Positions 63,427-64,000 of a stretch of 64,000 nucleotides of DNA are shown one piece after another. Position 1 is the stretch's first letter. Every line of letters begins with the position of its first letter. Under the pieces are notes generated by a model. It was not told where the DNA came from. It made no database searches and saw only the letters and a list, made by a program, of their open reading frames with translations. A program made the position numbers and the translations under genes. This DNA comes from Clostridia bacterium (GTDB taxonomy: Bacteria > Bacillota > Clostridia > Oscillospirales > Acutalibacteraceae), in assembly GCA_017434855.1 (NCBI GenBank), contig JAFRUA010000002.1:1-64000 (forward strand). Reading direction: 5' to 3'.

Positions 63427-63442
63427 ACAAGAAGGTACGATG

Positions 63443-64000
63443 ATGAAACCGACACCCGAAGAACGCGCGGCAACTCTGTTGCGGGAGCTGTCGCTGGATG
63501 AAAAGATTCGTCAGGTGACTTCTGACATGTACTTTGACGTGGGCAGCGATTATGCCGCGCGGCGCGACCCGCTGTGCGGCAGCTATCGCAACCCCGGGCA
63601 TTTTATGCATTACAAGCGCAAAACGCCCGCCTCCCCCGCCGAGGTGACCGAACAGATCAACCGCGACGTGCGCGAAAGCATTGAGGCGCAGCCGCACCGC
63701 ATTCCGCCGATCGAAAACGGCGAGGCGCTGCATGGCGCACAGTGGGGCATGGGCACCAACTTTCCCCAGCCCATCGGCCTGGCTTCCTCGTTTGACCCCG
63801 CGCTGGTGGGGCGCGTGGCCGACGCCATCGGCAAAGAATGCGCCGCGGTCGGTGTGCGGCAGGTGTTTGCGCCGGTGATCAACCTGGTGCGCGATTGCCG
63901 CTGGGGCCGCACGGTCGAAACCTTTGGCGAGGACGTCAAGCTGACAGGCGACCTTGGCGCCGCGATGTGCCGCGGATTTGAACAAAACGGCGTGATCGCC
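63443..64000 (+). CDS. Second GH3 family glycoside hydrolase (5' part, cut by window end)
   Basis: The open frame continues past the last base; 186 codons are visible. The sequence LSLDEKIRQVTSDMYFDVG, then PPIENGEALHGAQWG, TNFPQPIGLASSFDPALVG and FAPVINLVRDCRWGRTVE (each read in part) is the start of a GH3 barrel, close in plan to the GH3 gene at 57720. The ATG at 63443 is 7 bases from GAAGG; the adjacent ATG at 63440 is too close. It begins 16 bases after the dipeptidase stop, so it belongs to the same operon. Confidence 0.9.
   Translation, partial: MKPTPEERAATLLRELSLDEKIRQVTSDMYFDVGSDYAARRDPLCGSYRNPGHFMHYKRKTPASPAEVTEQINRDVRESIEAQPHRIPPIENGEALHGAQWGMGTNFPQPIGLASSFDPALVGRVADAIGKECAAVGVRQVFAPVINLVRDCRWGRTVETFGEDVKLTGDLGAAMCRGFEQNGVIA

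Overview
The window looks like chromosome of an uncultured or little-studied gut-type Clostridia (Oscillospirales/Ruminococcaceae-like). The evidence is high GC with Firmicutes-style AGGAGG ribosome sites and TTGACA-17-TATAAT promoters, frequent TTG/GTG starts, a GerA/SpoVAF-type spore germination protein, MecA-like, YlmH-like and DivIVA-like proteins, a PASTA protein, choline-binding-type wall repeats, and an Enterococcus-type Na+ V-ATPase operon. There is no prophage, IS element, CRISPR array, rRNA or tRNA that I can see. Taxonomy is inferred from gene content only.

Layout. 0.1-5.5 kb (minus): YgiQ radical SAM protein, a ComEC-like metallo-hydrolase with its DUF3006 partner, a PAP2 phosphatase and a secreted metallophosphoesterase. 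5.6-13.1 kb (plus): cca, a DivIVA-like protein, a large secreted glucosaminidase with SH3 and FN3 domains, metG and tatD. 13.3-18.1 kb (minus): a frameshifted subtilase, a YfcC-type carrier and DAHP synthase. 18.3-23.5 kb (plus): a 1716-residue secreted protein that joins a phosphodiester glycosidase, a purple-acid-phosphatase-like domain and wall-binding repeats. 23.8-30.3 kb (minus): a PASTA pseudokinase, an FN3 protein, tsaD, an LMW-phosphatase/RimI fusion and a methyltransferase. 30.4-40 kb: polysaccharide deacetylase, AIM24, rpe, MecA-like, DUF4015, a spore germination protein, YlmH and small lipoproteins. 40-50 kb (minus): a nine-gene V-ATPase operon headed by a kinase-like gene with altered catalytic residues. 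50.1-64 kb (plus): a DUF1292 gene, a 6S RNA, an exported HAD phosphatase with a surface beta-helix protein, then an operon of at least seven genes (GH38 mannosidase, EEP hydrolase, GH3, two metallophosphoesterases, VanX-like dipeptidase, second GH3 cut by the window end).

Most notable signals. (1) Two promoters at 50.7 and 53.7 kb share a 64-bp module with identical spacing: TTTACA and TTCACA, then two TTGGACA repeats 11 bp apart, placed just before the -10. This resembles a PhoP/PhoB-type box and drives phosphatase- and glycosidase-rich genes. (2) Two copies of a four-armed, roughly 110-bp structured repeat (23.6 kb plus, 29.0 kb minus) show compensatory base changes. (3) A different 60-bp repeat pair lies at 32.15 and 34.22 kb. 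(4) Two membrane-anchored kinase-like proteins have lost catalytic residues, and one overlaps the first V-ATPase gene. (5) The phosphodiester glycosidase/phosphatase fusion, the GH38 mannosidase and several exported phosphatases together suggest, as inference, use of phosphorylated glycans as a carbon and phosphate source.
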